DNA from: Paraburkholderia oxyphila NBRC 105797
GTDB taxonomy: Bacteria; Pseudomonadota; Gammaproteobacteria; Burkholderiales; Burkholderiaceae
Assembly (NCBI RefSeq): GCF_000685075.1
Contig: NZ_BAYD01000047.1
Location: forward strand, 1-64,000
DNA length: 64,000 bases
Direction: 5' to 3'
Part shown: in pieces, positions 37,319 to 46,280 of the stretch
Position numbering within the stretch: position 1 is the first letter of the stretch
How the letters are laid out: each line of letters begins with the position of its first letter
Notes under the pieces: model-generated
Database searches by the model: none
Seen by the model: the letters and a program-made list of their open reading frames with translations, nothing else
Told to the model about the DNA's origin: nothing
Translations under genes and position numbers: made by a program

Positions 37319-38074
37319 TCACAGGCTGCACAGCGTGAGCTGAAACGGTACGTCCTGATCGACGGCACGCGGACGCAGATCGCCGTCCTGCACGGTGAAG
37401 CGCACCCAGAGCATGTACTTGTTGGCGCTCGCTTCGGGAATGACGCGCAATTCCGGTGCCACGCGCACCTGCATCAGCTGATACGTGCGGCCCGAAAGCA
37501 TCTGCTGATAGCTGCCCTGCATGGCCATCACCTTCGATGCCTGACCGGACTCGCGCGCAAGACGCAGCACGATGCTCGCGGCGTCGCGCAGCGGCAGGAG
37601 CGGCGTGACCCACTTGGCGATATCCTGGCGGCGCTGATCGGGGTGCAACTGCTGCCATGCGTAGTACGAAGGCAAATCGAACTTGCAGGTGCCGCCCGGA
37701 ATGATGGCGCGGCTACGGATGCTGGTGAGCCATTCGTTGTCCGCAAGATGCTGGCCGGTCTTGCCCTGCATCTGCGTGAGACCTGCGAGCGTCTGCTCGA
37801 TCTCGCCGAGGACGGCTTCGAGTGCGTTCTGTTCGATGCCGGGATTGCCGCGGAACGGTGCGAGCGTCTGACGTTGCCTTTCGAGTTCCTTCATGAGGTC
37901 CGACTTGAGGTCGGCGCGGCCAGCGACTTCCGCGATTTCGAAGAGCGTCGTGAGCGCAACGTGATGTTCCCTCGGATCCTCCTGGGTCAGGAAAAACGTG
38001 AAGCGCTCGAAAAGATCTTCGAGGCGCAGCAGCGTCCGGATTCGCTCGTTGAAGGGATACTCGTAAAGAATCAA
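37319..38074 (-). CDS. zapD: cell division protein ZapD
   Basis: FtsZ-bundling protein that binds the C-terminal tail of FtsZ and stabilises the Z ring. The 251 residues begin MILYEYPFNERIRTLLRLED, the conserved family start, followed by a mainly helical N-domain and a C-terminal beta region. It lies between coaE and yacG, as in many beta- and gammaproteobacteria. It is separated from coaE by 210 bp. Confidence 0.94.
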   Translation of the reverse strand: MILYEYPFNERIRTLLRLEDLFERFTFFLTQEDPREHHVALTTLFEIAEVAGRADLKSDLMKELERQRQTLAPFRGNPGIEQNALEAVLGEIEQTLAGLTQMQGKTGQHLADNEWLTSIRSRAIIPGGTCKFDLPSYYAWQQLHPDQRRQDIAKWVTPLLPLRDAASIVLRLARESGQASKVMAMQGSYQQMLSGRTYQLMQVRVAPELRVIPEASANKYMLWVRFTVQDGDLRPRAVDQDVPFQLTLCSL

Positions 38075-38284
38075 GCGCGCTCGCCTCGGACGTGGTCGGT
38101 AAAGGATTGCAGCACATTCTAATGCCGCGAGTCTGCGGTCGCAATCGCACGCAGCCCGTGCCCGCGCCTAATTCAGGGCATTTTCCTGACGAATGCCGCA
38201 GCCCTGTACCGCGAAGTGCCGTGAAACGGCGAACCCCGCCGCGCCGCGCGCCGCGTGCGCTTTGACCAGCGCTTTTACCCTTCG

Positions 38285-38887
38285 TTACGCGCGTGACAGT
38301 GCGAGGTAGCGCTCGTGCAGCGTTTGGACATCCTGAGCGAGTGTTTCGAGCGTGGCGCCGTCGTTGACGATCACGTCGTCGGCGGCGGCAAGGCGTGCTT
38401 CGCGCGTGGCCTGGCGTGCGATGATCGCGAGCACCTGTTCGCGCGTGAAGCCGTTACGGCGCATCACGCGTGCGATCTGCGTTTCCACGCTGCAATCCAC
38501 GGCGAGCACGCGATCGACACGTGTTTTCCAACTGCCGGATTCAACGAGTAGCGGCACCACGACGATCACGTAAGGGCCGTTGGCCTCGCGCGTTTCGCGC
38601 TCGGTTTCGGCACGAATCAGCGGGTGCGTGATGGCTTCGAGGCGGTTGCGCGCCGACTCGTCGCCGAACACGAGCGCGCGCATGCGTGCGCGGTCCATGG
38701 AGCCGTCGGCGGCGACGAATTCAGGGCCGAATTGCGCGGCGATCGCGGCCATGGCCATACCGTGCGGCGCGGTGATGCGGTGCGCGATCACATCCGTGTC
38801 GACGAGCGGCACGCCGCGCGCCGCGAACAGGTCCGCGACAGTGGATTTGCCGCTGCCGATACCTCCAGTCAATCCGACCGCAATCAT
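38285..38887 (-). CDS. coaE: dephospho-CoA kinase CoaE
   Basis: Last step of coenzyme A synthesis. The 200 residues carry Walker A GGIGSGKST (8-16), the substrate-binding DTDVIAH, and VVVPLLVESG. Three base pairs separate its start from the pilD stop, so it is co-transcribed with the pilus genes. Confidence 0.95.
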   Translation of the reverse strand: MIAVGLTGGIGSGKSTVADLFAARGVPLVDTDVIAHRITAPHGMAMAAIAAQFGPEFVAADGSMDRARMRALVFGDESARNRLEAITHPLIRAETERETREANGPYVIVVVPLLVESGSWKTRVDRVLAVDCSVETQIARVMRRNGFTREQVLAIIARQATREARLAAADDVIVNDGATLETLAQDVQTLHERYLALSRA

Positions 38888-38890
38888 CGG

Positions 38891-39901
38891 TCAATTCCCC
38901 CACGCAAAGACAGCATAAAGCGGTGTGCCCGCAAACAGCGTGACGAGTGCGCCCGCAGCGAGATACGGCCCGAAGGGCAGCGGCTCTTCGAAGCGCATGC
39001 GTCCGCTCAAGGTGGCGGCGAGGCCGATCACGGCACCGGTGACCGCGGCGATCACGACGATCTGCGGCAGCGCGGTCCAGCCGAGCCAGGCGCCGAGCGC
39101 CGCGAGCAGCTTGAAGTCGCCGTGTCCCATGCCTTCGACGCCGCGCAGTAACTTGAACAGCCAGTAGACGCACCAGAGTGCGAGATAGCCCGCCACGGCG
39201 CCAATTACGGCGGTGTGCAGATCGGTGAACGTTTCCGCGAGATTCACGAGCAGGCCGGCCCAGATCAGCGGCAGCGTGATCGCGTCGGGCAGCAGTTGAT
39301 GTTCGAGGTCGATGGCGCTCGTTGCGATGAGCGTCGCGCACAGCGCGAACGCAGCAAGTGCCTTGCCAGTAGGGCCAAACGCGAGCAATGCACCGGCCGC
39401 GCACACTGCGCCAGCGAGTTCGATCAGCGGGTAGCGCACGCTCACGCGCGAGCCGCACTGCGAGCAGCGGCCACGCAGCGCGAGCCAGCTTGCAACGGGA
39501 ATGTTTTCCCACACGCGCAACACGTGACCGCAATGTGGGCAGGCGCTGCGTGGCAGCCACAGGTTGTAGCGGGCGGGCAGGCCGTCGGGTGCGCTGTCGT
39601 TTCCGAACAGCTCGCCGGTCGTAGGCGCGTGACCGAACGCCTCGGCGGCATCGGCGCGCCACGCGCGCTCGAGCATGATCGGCAGTCGATGCACGACCAC
39701 ATTCAGGAAGCTGCCGACGACAAGACCGATCACGATCGCGAAGCCCATCAGCATCCCGGGCGGCAGCGCGCCGATGGCGGCGGCGAAGGAGGCGGCCGTA
39801 TCGATGGACGTTGCCGGCGCAAGCGACGCGGCACGGGCAGTCGAATCCATCATGGAAGACGCGGGTGCAGCAGCGGCGGCGGACGAAAGGAGGACGGACA
39901 T
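38891..39901 (-). CDS. pilD: prepilin peptidase / N-methyltransferase PilD
   Basis: Inner-membrane aspartic protease that cleaves and methylates type IV prepilins and type II pseudopilins. In 336 residues: an N-terminal Ala/Ser-rich stretch (about 1-45), the zinc loop with CPHC and CSQC, and catalytic aspartates in AIDLEHQLLPD and GMGHGD. The ATG at 39901 has a good Shine-Dalgarno (AAGGAGG on the minus strand). Internal starts such as MLMGFAIV are possible but would lose nothing conserved. Confidence 0.92.
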   Translation of the reverse strand: MSVLLSSAAAAAPASSMMDSTARAASLAPATSIDTAASFAAAIGALPPGMLMGFAIVIGLVVGSFLNVVVHRLPIMLERAWRADAAEAFGHAPTTGELFGNDSAPDGLPARYNLWLPRSACPHCGHVLRVWENIPVASWLALRGRCSQCGSRVSVRYPLIELAGAVCAAGALLAFGPTGKALAAFALCATLIATSAIDLEHQLLPDAITLPLIWAGLLVNLAETFTDLHTAVIGAVAGYLALWCVYWLFKLLRGVEGMGHGDFKLLAALGAWLGWTALPQIVVIAAVTGAVIGLAATLSGRMRFEEPLPFGPYLAAGALVTLFAGTPLYAVFAWGN

Positions 39902-39930
39902 GAGTGGAGAACCGTAATCTGGCAGCGATG

Positions 39931-41142
39931 CTACACCACGTTGCCGAGTTGAATGATGGGAAGATACATGGCGACGACGAGGCCGCCGACCAGCGCGCCG
40001 AGCACCACGATCACGAGCGGCTCGCACAGGCTTGCGACGAGTGCGATCTTTTCGTCCACCTGACGGTCGGCGAGCGCGGCCACGTCGAGCAGCATGGCGT
40101 CGAGCGCGCCCGACTCCTCGGCGACCGCAACGGGCTGGATCACGTCCGCGGGAAAGCAGCCGGCTGAGCGCATGGCCGAGGCGAGCCGTTCGCCATGCCG
40201 CAGCCGCGCGCTGATATTGGCGCTCGCGGCGTCGAAGAAGGCGTTGCCGCTGGCATGCGTAAGCGAGTCGAAGGCATCGGCGAGCGGCGTGCCGGCGGCG
40301 AGCAGTGTGCCGAGCGCGCGGCTCCAGCGTGCGGCGCACTGCGTAGTTAGCAGCGCGCCCACGAGCGGCAGGGCGAGCACGATGCGCCCGAACCTGAGGC
40401 GCGCCGCTTCGGAGCGCCGCAACAGCGAGTGCAGGGCGAAAGTGGCGCTGGCGGCGCAGCCGGCGGCGGGGACGCTCCAGCGTGCGGCGGCAGCCGAGAG
40501 CATCAGCACGAACTGAGTGGGGGCGGGCAGCGCCGCGCCGAAGCCTTCGAAGATCTGCTTGAAGGTGGGCACGACCCAGACCAGCAGCGCCGCCGTAATG
40601 GCGAGTGCGAGCAGCAGCACCGCGACCGGGTAGGTGAGCGCCGCGCGTACCTTGGCGCGTTGCGCGGCGGCGCGCTCACGGTCGTCGGCGATGCGTGCGA
40701 GTACGGCGGCGAGCGCGCCTGAGGCCTCGCCGACAGCCACGAGCTGGCAGTAGAGCGGGCCGAACCGTGAAGGATGCTGCGCGAGCGAATCGGAAAAGCG
40801 CATGCCCGCCGTGATCTCGCGCGCGAGCGTGGCGGCGATGCGGGGCAGGCCACGCGGTCCTGGTGCCTGGGCGAGCAGTTCGAGCGCGCTCGCGAGCGGC
40901 AAGCCGGCGCGCAGCAGACTGGCGAGCTGACGCGTGAAGCGCGTGATGTCCGCCTGGCTCGCGCGCGGCTGCGGAGCCGGGCCGCGCCGCTCGAGCGCAG
41001 TGGCGGTGATGCGCTCGCGCTTGAGCACGCTACGCGCTGCCGCGGCATCGAAAGCGATCAGCACGCCGCTTCGCGTTGCGCCTGCCGCGTCGAGGCCACG
41101 CCAGGCGAAGCGCCAGTCGGACGCGGGCTGCGCGCGCTTCAC
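39931..41142 (-). CDS. pilC: type IV pilus / type II secretion inner-membrane platform protein PilC
   Basis: Polytopic platform protein that transmits PilB ATPase motion to the growing pilus. The 403 residues hold two T2SSF domains (about 65-190 and 270-395) and three membrane spans, two near 165-190 and 210-235 and one near the C-terminus. Its start overlaps the pilB stop by 4 bp. The N-terminus (about 1-60) is a short cytoplasmic domain. Confidence 0.92.
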   Translation of the reverse strand: MKRAQPASDWRFAWRGLDAAGATRSGVLIAFDAAAARSVLKRERITATALERRGPAPQPRASQADITRFTRQLASLLRAGLPLASALELLAQAPGPRGLPRIAATLAREITAGMRFSDSLAQHPSRFGPLYCQLVAVGEASGALAAVLARIADDRERAAAQRAKVRAALTYPVAVLLLALAITAALLVWVVPTFKQIFEGFGAALPAPTQFVLMLSAAAARWSVPAAGCAASATFALHSLLRRSEAARLRFGRIVLALPLVGALLTTQCAARWSRALGTLLAAGTPLADAFDSLTHASGNAFFDAASANISARLRHGERLASAMRSAGCFPADVIQPVAVAEESGALDAMLLDVAALADRQVDEKIALVASLCEPLVIVVLGALVGGLVVAMYLPIIQLGNVV

Positions 41143-42473
41143 GATGGCGTGTCCGTTGCGCAGAGCGCTTCGGCGAGGCTCGTCGTGCCGTCGCGCACGC
41201 GGGCGAGCGCCGCGTCGCGCAGCGTGGCCACGCCTTCCGTGCGGGCCTGGCGCGCAATCTCGTGCGCGCTGCGTTGCGCGACGATCAGCTCGCGCATGGC
41301 GGTGCTGACCGGCATCACTTCATGTATGCCAACCCGCCCGCGGTAGCCGATGCCGTGGCATGACTCGCAGCCGCGCGCAACAAAGGGCCGCGACGTTTGC
41401 GGTGCTTCGCCCTCGTCGTTGTCGAGACCGGCCGCACTGAGCGCCGCAGCCGATTCGTCGGATCTCACGCGGCACTTCGCACACAAGCGCCGCACGAGCC
41501 GCTGTGCCGTGACGAGCCGCAACGCCGCGGCGAGGTTATATGGTTCGACGCCGATGTCGATGAGCCGCGCGACCGCCGCGGGCGCGTCGTTCGTATGCAG
41601 GGTGGAGAGCACGAGGTGGCCGGTTTGTGCCGCCTTGACCGCGACACTGGCGGTTTCTTCGTCGCGGATCTCGCCGATCATGATGACGTCCGGATCCTGG
41701 CGCAGCAGCGCGCGCAACGCCAGCGCGAAGGTGAGCCCGGCCTTCTCGCGCACGTTGACCTGATTGATGCCGGCGAGCTGAATTTCCGCGGGATCCTCGA
41801 CGGAGCACAGATTGCGCGACGCGTTGTTGAGCATCTGCAGAAAGCAATAGAGCGAGAGCGTCTTGCCACTGCCGGTCGGGCCCGTGACCAGCACGAGCCC
41901 GTGCGGTGCGCCAATCGCCGCACCGAGCGTTTGCTGCTGCGGTTGATCGAGGCCCAGCGCGGCGAGCGAGAGGTCGGCAGGCAAGGCTTCGAGCCGGCGC
42001 AGCACGAGCTTTTCTCCGTGCAGCGTAGGCAGCGAGTTCACACGATAGTCCTCGTGCGCCTGCGTTTCGCCGCGCGGCGAGAGCCGCAGGCGCCCGTCCT
42101 GGGGAATGCGGCGCTCGGCAATGTCCATGCGCGCGAGCACCTTGATGCGCGTGACGAACGCATCGCGCAGGTGCGCTGGCGGCCGCGCGCTCTCGTGCAG
42201 CACGCCGTCGATGCGCAGGCGGATGCGCCAGCCGTGTTCGAGCGGCTCGATATGCAGATCGGAGGCGTTGCGGCGCGCGGCTTCGCGCAGCGTCTCGGCG
42301 AGCAGGCGCACGGCCGGTGCGTCGTCGGGCGCAATGGAGGCAGGTGCGGAGGCTGGCGCAGCAAGGCCGCTGCGCACGGCGCCACCGGTAGTCGCGCCGT
42401 CGGTGACAAGCGCTGCACAGGCACGCGCACCGTGCGTGGCATGCGTACTGGAACGATCAGGAATGGAAAACAT
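41139..42473 (-). CDS. pilB: type IV pilus assembly / GspE-family ATPase PilB, short form
   Basis: Hexameric secretion ATPase that drives pilin assembly. The 444 residues contain the N2 domain (SDLHIEP), Walker A GPTGSGKT (198-205), the Asp box, Walker B (DPDVIMIGEIRD), His box (LSTLHTNDA), and the zinc site C331, C334, C369 and C372. The usual N1/MshEN domain is missing: residues 1-50 are low-complexity Ala/Gly/Ser/Pro, and the protein is about 120 residues shorter than typical PilB. Other upstream starts are not seen. Alternatively it may be a GspE-like ATPase, but the operon with pilC and pilD favours pili. Confidence 0.88.
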   Translation of the reverse strand: MFSIPDRSSTHATHGARACAALVTDGATTGGAVRSGLAAPASAPASIAPDDAPAVRLLAETLREAARRNASDLHIEPLEHGWRIRLRIDGVLHESARPPAHLRDAFVTRIKVLARMDIAERRIPQDGRLRLSPRGETQAHEDYRVNSLPTLHGEKLVLRRLEALPADLSLAALGLDQPQQQTLGAAIGAPHGLVLVTGPTGSGKTLSLYCFLQMLNNASRNLCSVEDPAEIQLAGINQVNVREKAGLTFALALRALLRQDPDVIMIGEIRDEETASVAVKAAQTGHLVLSTLHTNDAPAAVARLIDIGVEPYNLAAALRLVTAQRLVRRLCAKCRVRSDESAAALSAAGLDNDEGEAPQTSRPFVARGCESCHGIGYRGRVGIHEVMPVSTAMRELIVAQRSAHEIARQARTEGVATLRDAALARVRDGTTSLAEALCATDTPS

Positions 42474-42561
42474 CGATTGCCGGCCCGAAGCCGCCGTGAG
42501 CGAGAGACGGCTTCATCATCGGCTGGCGCGGGAGTGCGCGCCATTCAGCCGAACGGCTAGC

Positions 42562-42584
42562 GCCTGTTATTAGTGTGAACAGGC
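42562..42584 (-). terminator. hairpin after the CNNM transporter gene
   Basis: On the minus strand GCCTGTT pairs with AACAGGC around a 9-nt loop, starting 2 nt after the stop. No T-run, so a terminator role is only suggested. Confidence 0.5.
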
Positions 42585-42585
42585 C

Positions 42586-43911
42586 CTAGCGCCCCGGCAG
42601 CAGCTTCTTCGCCTTCTTCAGCGCCCCTGTGGCTTTGTTCGGCTTGGTGCCCGGCTTGAACAGCTTGACCGTGCGCACCGCCTGATCGTCGCTGCGCAGC
42701 ACTTCGAGTTTCACGTCGCCAATCTGCACGCATACGTCGCCTTCGGGAATCTCCTCGAGCACTTCCAGGATGAGGCCGTTGAGCGTCTTCGGGCCGTCTG
42801 TCGGCAGCTTGATGTGCAGCCAGCGATTGAGCTCGCGCAAGGGCATGCTGCCCGGCACGATGCACTCGCCCTGATCGTTCCAGCCGCCGCGCCCGGTGCC
42901 GCTGCGCGGCATGGTGCTCGTGAATTCACCGATCAGTTCTTCGATGATGTCCTCGGGCGTGACGAGTCCTTCCATTTCGCCGTATTCGTTCACGACGAGC
43001 GCAATGCGATGCCGGCTTTCCTGGAAGTACTGAAGCTGCTGGAACGCGGGCGTGCCGGTGGGCACGAAGTACGGCTCGGCGAGCAGCTCGCGCAGCGTCT
43101 CGCGCTCGAAGTCCTGGTTGTGCAGCGCAGCCAGCGTCTTGCGCACGTGCAGCACGCCGAGCACGCGGTCGATGTCGCCTTGATAGACGACGAGCTTGTT
43201 GTGATAGCAAGTTTCGAGCTGATGCAGGATGTCGTCGAGCGGCGCGTCGTAGTCGAGCGCCTCGATGCGCCGGCGCGGAATCATCACATCGTCGACGGTG
43301 ATGTTCTCGAGATCGAACAGGTTGAGCAGGATGCTGCGGTGCTTGGTGGGCATGAAGCTGCCCGACTCGAGCACGATGGTGCGCAGCTCCTCGGTCGAGA
43401 GCCGCTGCTCGTGCGCCTTGCTCGTGTTGATGTGCAGCACGCGCAGGATGCCGTTCGCGAACATGTTCACGAACCAGATGAGGGGCTTGGTCACGCGCAT
43501 GAGCGGCGCGATCAGCAGGCTCGCCGGCAGCGCGATCTTCTCGGGGAAGGTGGCGCCGACAATCTTCGGCGTGATCTCCGCAAACACGATGATGAGGAAC
43601 GCGACGATGCCGGTCGCAATCGAGAGCACCAGACTGTTGTGACCGAACGTGTGCAGCGCGATCGAGGTGGTCAGGACCGGGATGATGGTGTTGAAGAGGT
43701 TATTGCCGATCAGGATGACCGAGAGCAGCAGGTCGGTGCGCGCGAGGAGCTTCTGCGTGGTCTTCGCGCCCAGCGTGCCGTGGTTCGCGAGATATTTCAG
43801 CCGATGGCGATTGAGCGCCATCATCGCCGTTTCGGAGATGGAGAAGAAGCTGGAGCAGATGAGCAGGACGAAGATGGCGCAAATCTGCGCCCATAAAGGG
43901 AGGTGGTCCAC
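42586..43911 (-). CDS. HlyC/CorC family (CNNM) membrane protein
   Basis: Predicted divalent-cation (probably magnesium) efflux protein. The 441 residues comprise a DUF21/CNNM transmembrane domain (about 1-190), a CBS-domain pair (about 205-330), and the CorC/HlyC C-terminal domain (about 345-430). It is monocistronic. Annotations as hemolysin in this family are historical and not supported here. Confidence 0.9.
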   Translation of the reverse strand: MDHLPLWAQICAIFVLLICSSFFSISETAMMALNRHRLKYLANHGTLGAKTTQKLLARTDLLLSVILIGNNLFNTIIPVLTTSIALHTFGHNSLVLSIATGIVAFLIIVFAEITPKIVGATFPEKIALPASLLIAPLMRVTKPLIWFVNMFANGILRVLHINTSKAHEQRLSTEELRTIVLESGSFMPTKHRSILLNLFDLENITVDDVMIPRRRIEALDYDAPLDDILHQLETCYHNKLVVYQGDIDRVLGVLHVRKTLAALHNQDFERETLRELLAEPYFVPTGTPAFQQLQYFQESRHRIALVVNEYGEMEGLVTPEDIIEELIGEFTSTMPRSGTGRGGWNDQGECIVPGSMPLRELNRWLHIKLPTDGPKTLNGLILEVLEEIPEGDVCVQIGDVKLEVLRSDDQAVRTVKLFKPGTKPNKATGALKKAKKLLPGR

Positions 43912-44045
43912 GCGTCGAGAAAGAGAGGGGAGCGGATGAGGAAACTATAACAGAGGGGTGCGGGCGCACCGGCGCATGCGCTGGCCGTACGGATAAGGCA
44001 TACGGAGGCTTGGGCGAAACGGCTTCCGGACGACGAGCGCAGGCG

Positions 44046-44078
44046 AAAAAAAAGCCGCGCAATCATGCGCGGCTTTTT
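44046..44078 (-). terminator. terminator after tRNA-Pro
   Basis: Read on the minus strand, AGCCGCGC pairs with GCGCGGCT around a 6-nt loop, followed by eight T residues, 10 nt past the encoded CCA. Confidence 0.88.
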
Positions 44079-44087
44079 CCGAAATTC

Positions 44088-44164
44088 TGGTCGGGGTGAG
44101 AGGATTCGAACCTCCGGCCTCTACGTCCCGAACGTAGCGCTCTACCAGGCTAAGCTACACCCCG
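44088..44164 (-). tRNA. tRNA-Pro, anticodon CGG
   Basis: 77 nt including an encoded 3' CCA. Acceptor CGGGGTG pairs with CACCCCG, discriminator A. The D-arm (TAGCCTGGTAGAGC region), the anticodon loop TTCGGGA (anticodon CGG, reading CCG), and the T-loop TTCGAAT all fit. The CGG isoacceptor reads a frequent codon in this high-GC genome. It is 37 bp downstream of the polyprenyl synthase gene on the same strand. Confidence 0.97.
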
Positions 44165-44201
44165 AATTTACTGCTGGACTCTCAAACTCGCTTCGTCTTC
44201 T

Positions 44202-45194
44202 TCAAGACTGGCGCGTCGTCGAGTAAGAACATAATTCTAGCAGGCTCTCTTTGTATTGGGAAGAGGGAAATGACGAAATTGCTGCGGCAGCTGCCTGAGC
44301 CTCGGCCTTCGCGCATTGCAGCGTGTGATCGAGCGCACCCGAACGCGTGATGGCCGCGAAGATTTCGTCGAAGCGCGCCGTGCCGCCTTGCTCGATTGCC
44401 TCGCGCGCGAGCGCTGCCTCAGCGGCCGTGCCGTGCTCGATCAGCCAGATGAGCGGCAGGGTGGGCTTGCCTTCGCGCAGATCGTCGCCGGCGTTCTTGC
44501 CCATCGATTCCGCAGTGCCGGCGTAGTCGAGCCAGTCGTCCATGATCTGGAATGCCGTGCCGATGCGACGGCCATATTCCGCCGCCGCTTCTTCCGTGCG
44601 CGCATCCGCCCCCGAAAGCACCGCGCCCAGTTGCGCCGCCGCCTCGAACAGCTTGGCCGTCTTGTAGCGGATCACCTGCATGTAGCGGCCGGTGTCGACG
44701 TCGGCGTCGTGCATGTTCAGCAGCTGGAGCACTTCGCCTTCGGAGATGATCGTCGTGGCCGCCGAGAGGATCTCCATCACGCGCATCTTGCCCACGCCCA
44801 CCATCATCTCGAACGAGCGCGAATACAGGTAGTCGCCCACCAGCACGCTTGCGGCGTTGCCGAACAGGGCGTTGGCCGTCTGGCGGCCGCGCCGCAGGTC
44901 GGATTCGTCGACGACGTCGTCGTGCAGCAGCGTGGCCGTATGGATGAACTCGACGACGGCCGCGAGTACATGGCGATGCGCGCCACGGTCGCCGAGCGCG
45001 CCGGCTACGAGCAGCAGCAGGGCCGGGCGCAGCCGCTTGCCGCCCGCACCGATGATGTACTCGGAGATCTGGTTGATCAGCATCACCTCGGACGCCAGAC
45101 TCTGCCGGATGACACGGTTGACCTGCTCCATGTCACTGGCGATGGGCGCGAGCAGGGTGGCTGCGCTGGGGGAATGGGTGGCGGTGGACGACAT
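44202..45194 (-). CDS. ispB: octaprenyl-type polyprenyl diphosphate synthase
   Basis: Trans-prenyltransferase extending FPP to the ubiquinone side chain. The 330 residues contain the first Asp-rich motif DDVVD (92-96, in LLHDDVVDESDLRRG), the second DDWLD (219-223), and GGKRLRP near residue 50. Chain length (octaprenyl as usual in Burkholderia) is inferred from the family. Minus strand, divergent from rplU. Confidence 0.92.
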   Translation of the reverse strand: MSSTATHSPSAATLLAPIASDMEQVNRVIRQSLASEVMLINQISEYIIGAGGKRLRPALLLLVAGALGDRGAHRHVLAAVVEFIHTATLLHDDVVDESDLRRGRQTANALFGNAASVLVGDYLYSRSFEMMVGVGKMRVMEILSAATTIISEGEVLQLLNMHDADVDTGRYMQVIRYKTAKLFEAAAQLGAVLSGADARTEEAAAEYGRRIGTAFQIMDDWLDYAGTAESMGKNAGDDLREGKPTLPLIWLIEHGTAAEAALAREAIEQGGTARFDEIFAAITRSGALDHTLQCAKAEAQAAAAAISSFPSSQYKESLLELCSYSTTRQS

Positions 45195-45331
45195 GATGGC
45201 AAATATAGGTAGTGCCGCGGATTATAAGGCGAATCGGCGGCGCGCCGGACGCTGCCCTGCCGTTTGGCCAGGGTTTCCTCGATGCTTCCCTCTATTCGGT
45301 GCGCATTGCGCTGCGCGATGTGAGGTGCGAT

Positions 45332-45340
45332 GGGGGGGGG
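45332..45340. repeat. nine-G homopolymer in the ispB-rplU gap
   Basis: A run of nine G, about 70 bp upstream of the rplU promoter -35. Such runs are slippage- and error-prone, but there is no gene or clear promoter element it would switch. Confidence 0.5.
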
Positions 45341-45407
45341 CCGCGCCCCGCGAGGCGGGCTTCGCGCCGGGCGGCCGGCGGGCGTTGAGCGGCCTTGTCA
45401 ATACCTT

Positions 45408-45436
45408 TTGACCGCGCAGCTAACTCTATGTATAAT
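45408..45436 (+). promoter_or_regulatory. strong sigma70 promoter of rplU-rpmA
   Basis: TTGACC at 45408-45413, a 17-bp spacer and a perfect TATAAT at 45431-45436. The start of transcription should lie near 45443. The leader then carries a small hairpin GGCGC-GCAGT-GCGCC at about 45449-45463. The strength fits a ribosomal protein operon. Confidence 0.88.
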
Positions 45437-45490
45437 CTAAGGTTTCCTGGCGCGCAGTGCGCCCGGAATTATTGAAGAGTGAGGTTCTCA

Positions 45491-45802
45491 ATGTACGCGG
45501 TCATAAAAACCGGTGGCAAGCAGTACAAGGTTGCCGTTGGCGAAAAACTTAAAGTAGAACAGATACCGGCTGACATTGACGCAGAAATCACGCTCGACCA
45601 GGTTCTCGCAGTAGGCGAAGGCGAATCGATTAAGTTCGGTACGCCGCTGGTCAGTGGGGCTTCCGTCAAGGCCACCGTTGTGTCGCAAGGCCGACACGCC
45701 AAAGTGACGATCTTCAAGATGCGTCGCCGGAAGCACTACCAGAAGCATGGCGGCCACCGCCAGAACTACACCGAACTGCGCATCGACGCGATCAACGCGT
45801 AA
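45491..45802 (+). CDS. rplU: 50S ribosomal protein L21
   Basis: Large-subunit protein contacting domain II of 23S rRNA. The 103 residues begin MYAVIKTGGKQYKVAVG and contain the basic core HAKVTIFKMRRRKHYQKHGGHRQNYTELRI, the L21 signature. The start at 45491 is chosen for this N-terminus; an in-frame upstream ATG at 45479 would add four residues. It is 26 nt before rpmA. Confidence 0.97.
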   Translation: MYAVIKTGGKQYKVAVGEKLKVEQIPADIDAEITLDQVLAVGEGESIKFGTPLVSGASVKATVVSQGRHAKVTIFKMRRRKHYQKHGGHRQNYTELRIDAINA

Positions 45803-45828
45803 GCGCACGCTGGTAAAGGAGCAAACAA

Positions 45829-46092
45829 ATGGCACACAAAAAGGCAGGCGGGTCGTCACGTAACGGCCGCGACTCAGAGTCGAAACGACTTGGCGTCAAG
45901 GTGTTCGGCGGCCAGGCAATCCTCGCAGGCGGCATCATCGTTCGCCAGCGCGGCACGCGCATGCACCCGGGCCTGAACGTCGGCATCGGCAAGGACCACA
46001 CGCTCTTCGCGCTGGTCGACGGCCACGTCTCGTTCACGACCAAGGGCGCAGCGAACAAGCACACGGTCAACGTCGTCCCGGCAGCGGCCTAA
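45829..46092 (+). CDS. rpmA: 50S ribosomal protein L27
   Basis: Large-subunit protein whose N-terminus reaches the peptidyl transferase center. The 87 residues begin MAHKKAGGSSRNGRDSESKR, without the N-terminal extension that Firmicutes process. An AAGGAG-type ribosome site lies upstream. It is followed by a strong terminator. Confidence 0.97.
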   Translation: MAHKKAGGSSRNGRDSESKRLGVKVFGGQAILAGGIIVRQRGTRMHPGLNVGIGKDHTLFALVDGHVSFTTKGAANKHTVNVVPAAA

Positions 46093-46123
46093 GTACTAGC
46101 GCCCGTTCGCAATCGACGCAAAG

Positions 46124-46152
46124 AAAGCCCCGCGAAGTTTGCGGGGCTTTTT
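46124..46152 (+). terminator. terminator after rpmA
   Basis: AAAGCCCCGC pairs with GCGGGGCTTT, a 7-nt loop, and five T residues. Confidence 0.88.
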
Positions 46153-46224
46153 GTTTATGCGCTTGCCTTGCTGGAGCAATCGGCAGTTCGGCCCTGGCCA
46201 CATGGCCCAGGCCGTCCAGCCAGG

Positions 46225-46253
46225 TTGGCCGGCGCGGCGGCTGCGGGCAAAAT
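46225..46253 (+). promoter_or_regulatory. possible obgE promoter
   Basis: TTGGCC at 46225-46230, 17-bp spacer, CAAAAT at 46248-46253; each hexamer matches consensus at four of six positions. obgE probably also gets readthrough from rplU-rpmA. Confidence 0.4.
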
Positions 46254-46280
46254 AACGACATTCACGGGACGGAGTTACTC

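Noticed and set aside
42586..43911. Hemolysin role for the CorC/HlyC-type protein
   Set aside because: The domain layout is that of CNNM-type ion transporters; the hemolysin name is historical.
45332..45340. Phase-variable G-tract switching rplU
   Set aside because: The run lies about 70 bp upstream of the -35, outside the spacer, and L21 is essential, so on/off variation is implausible.
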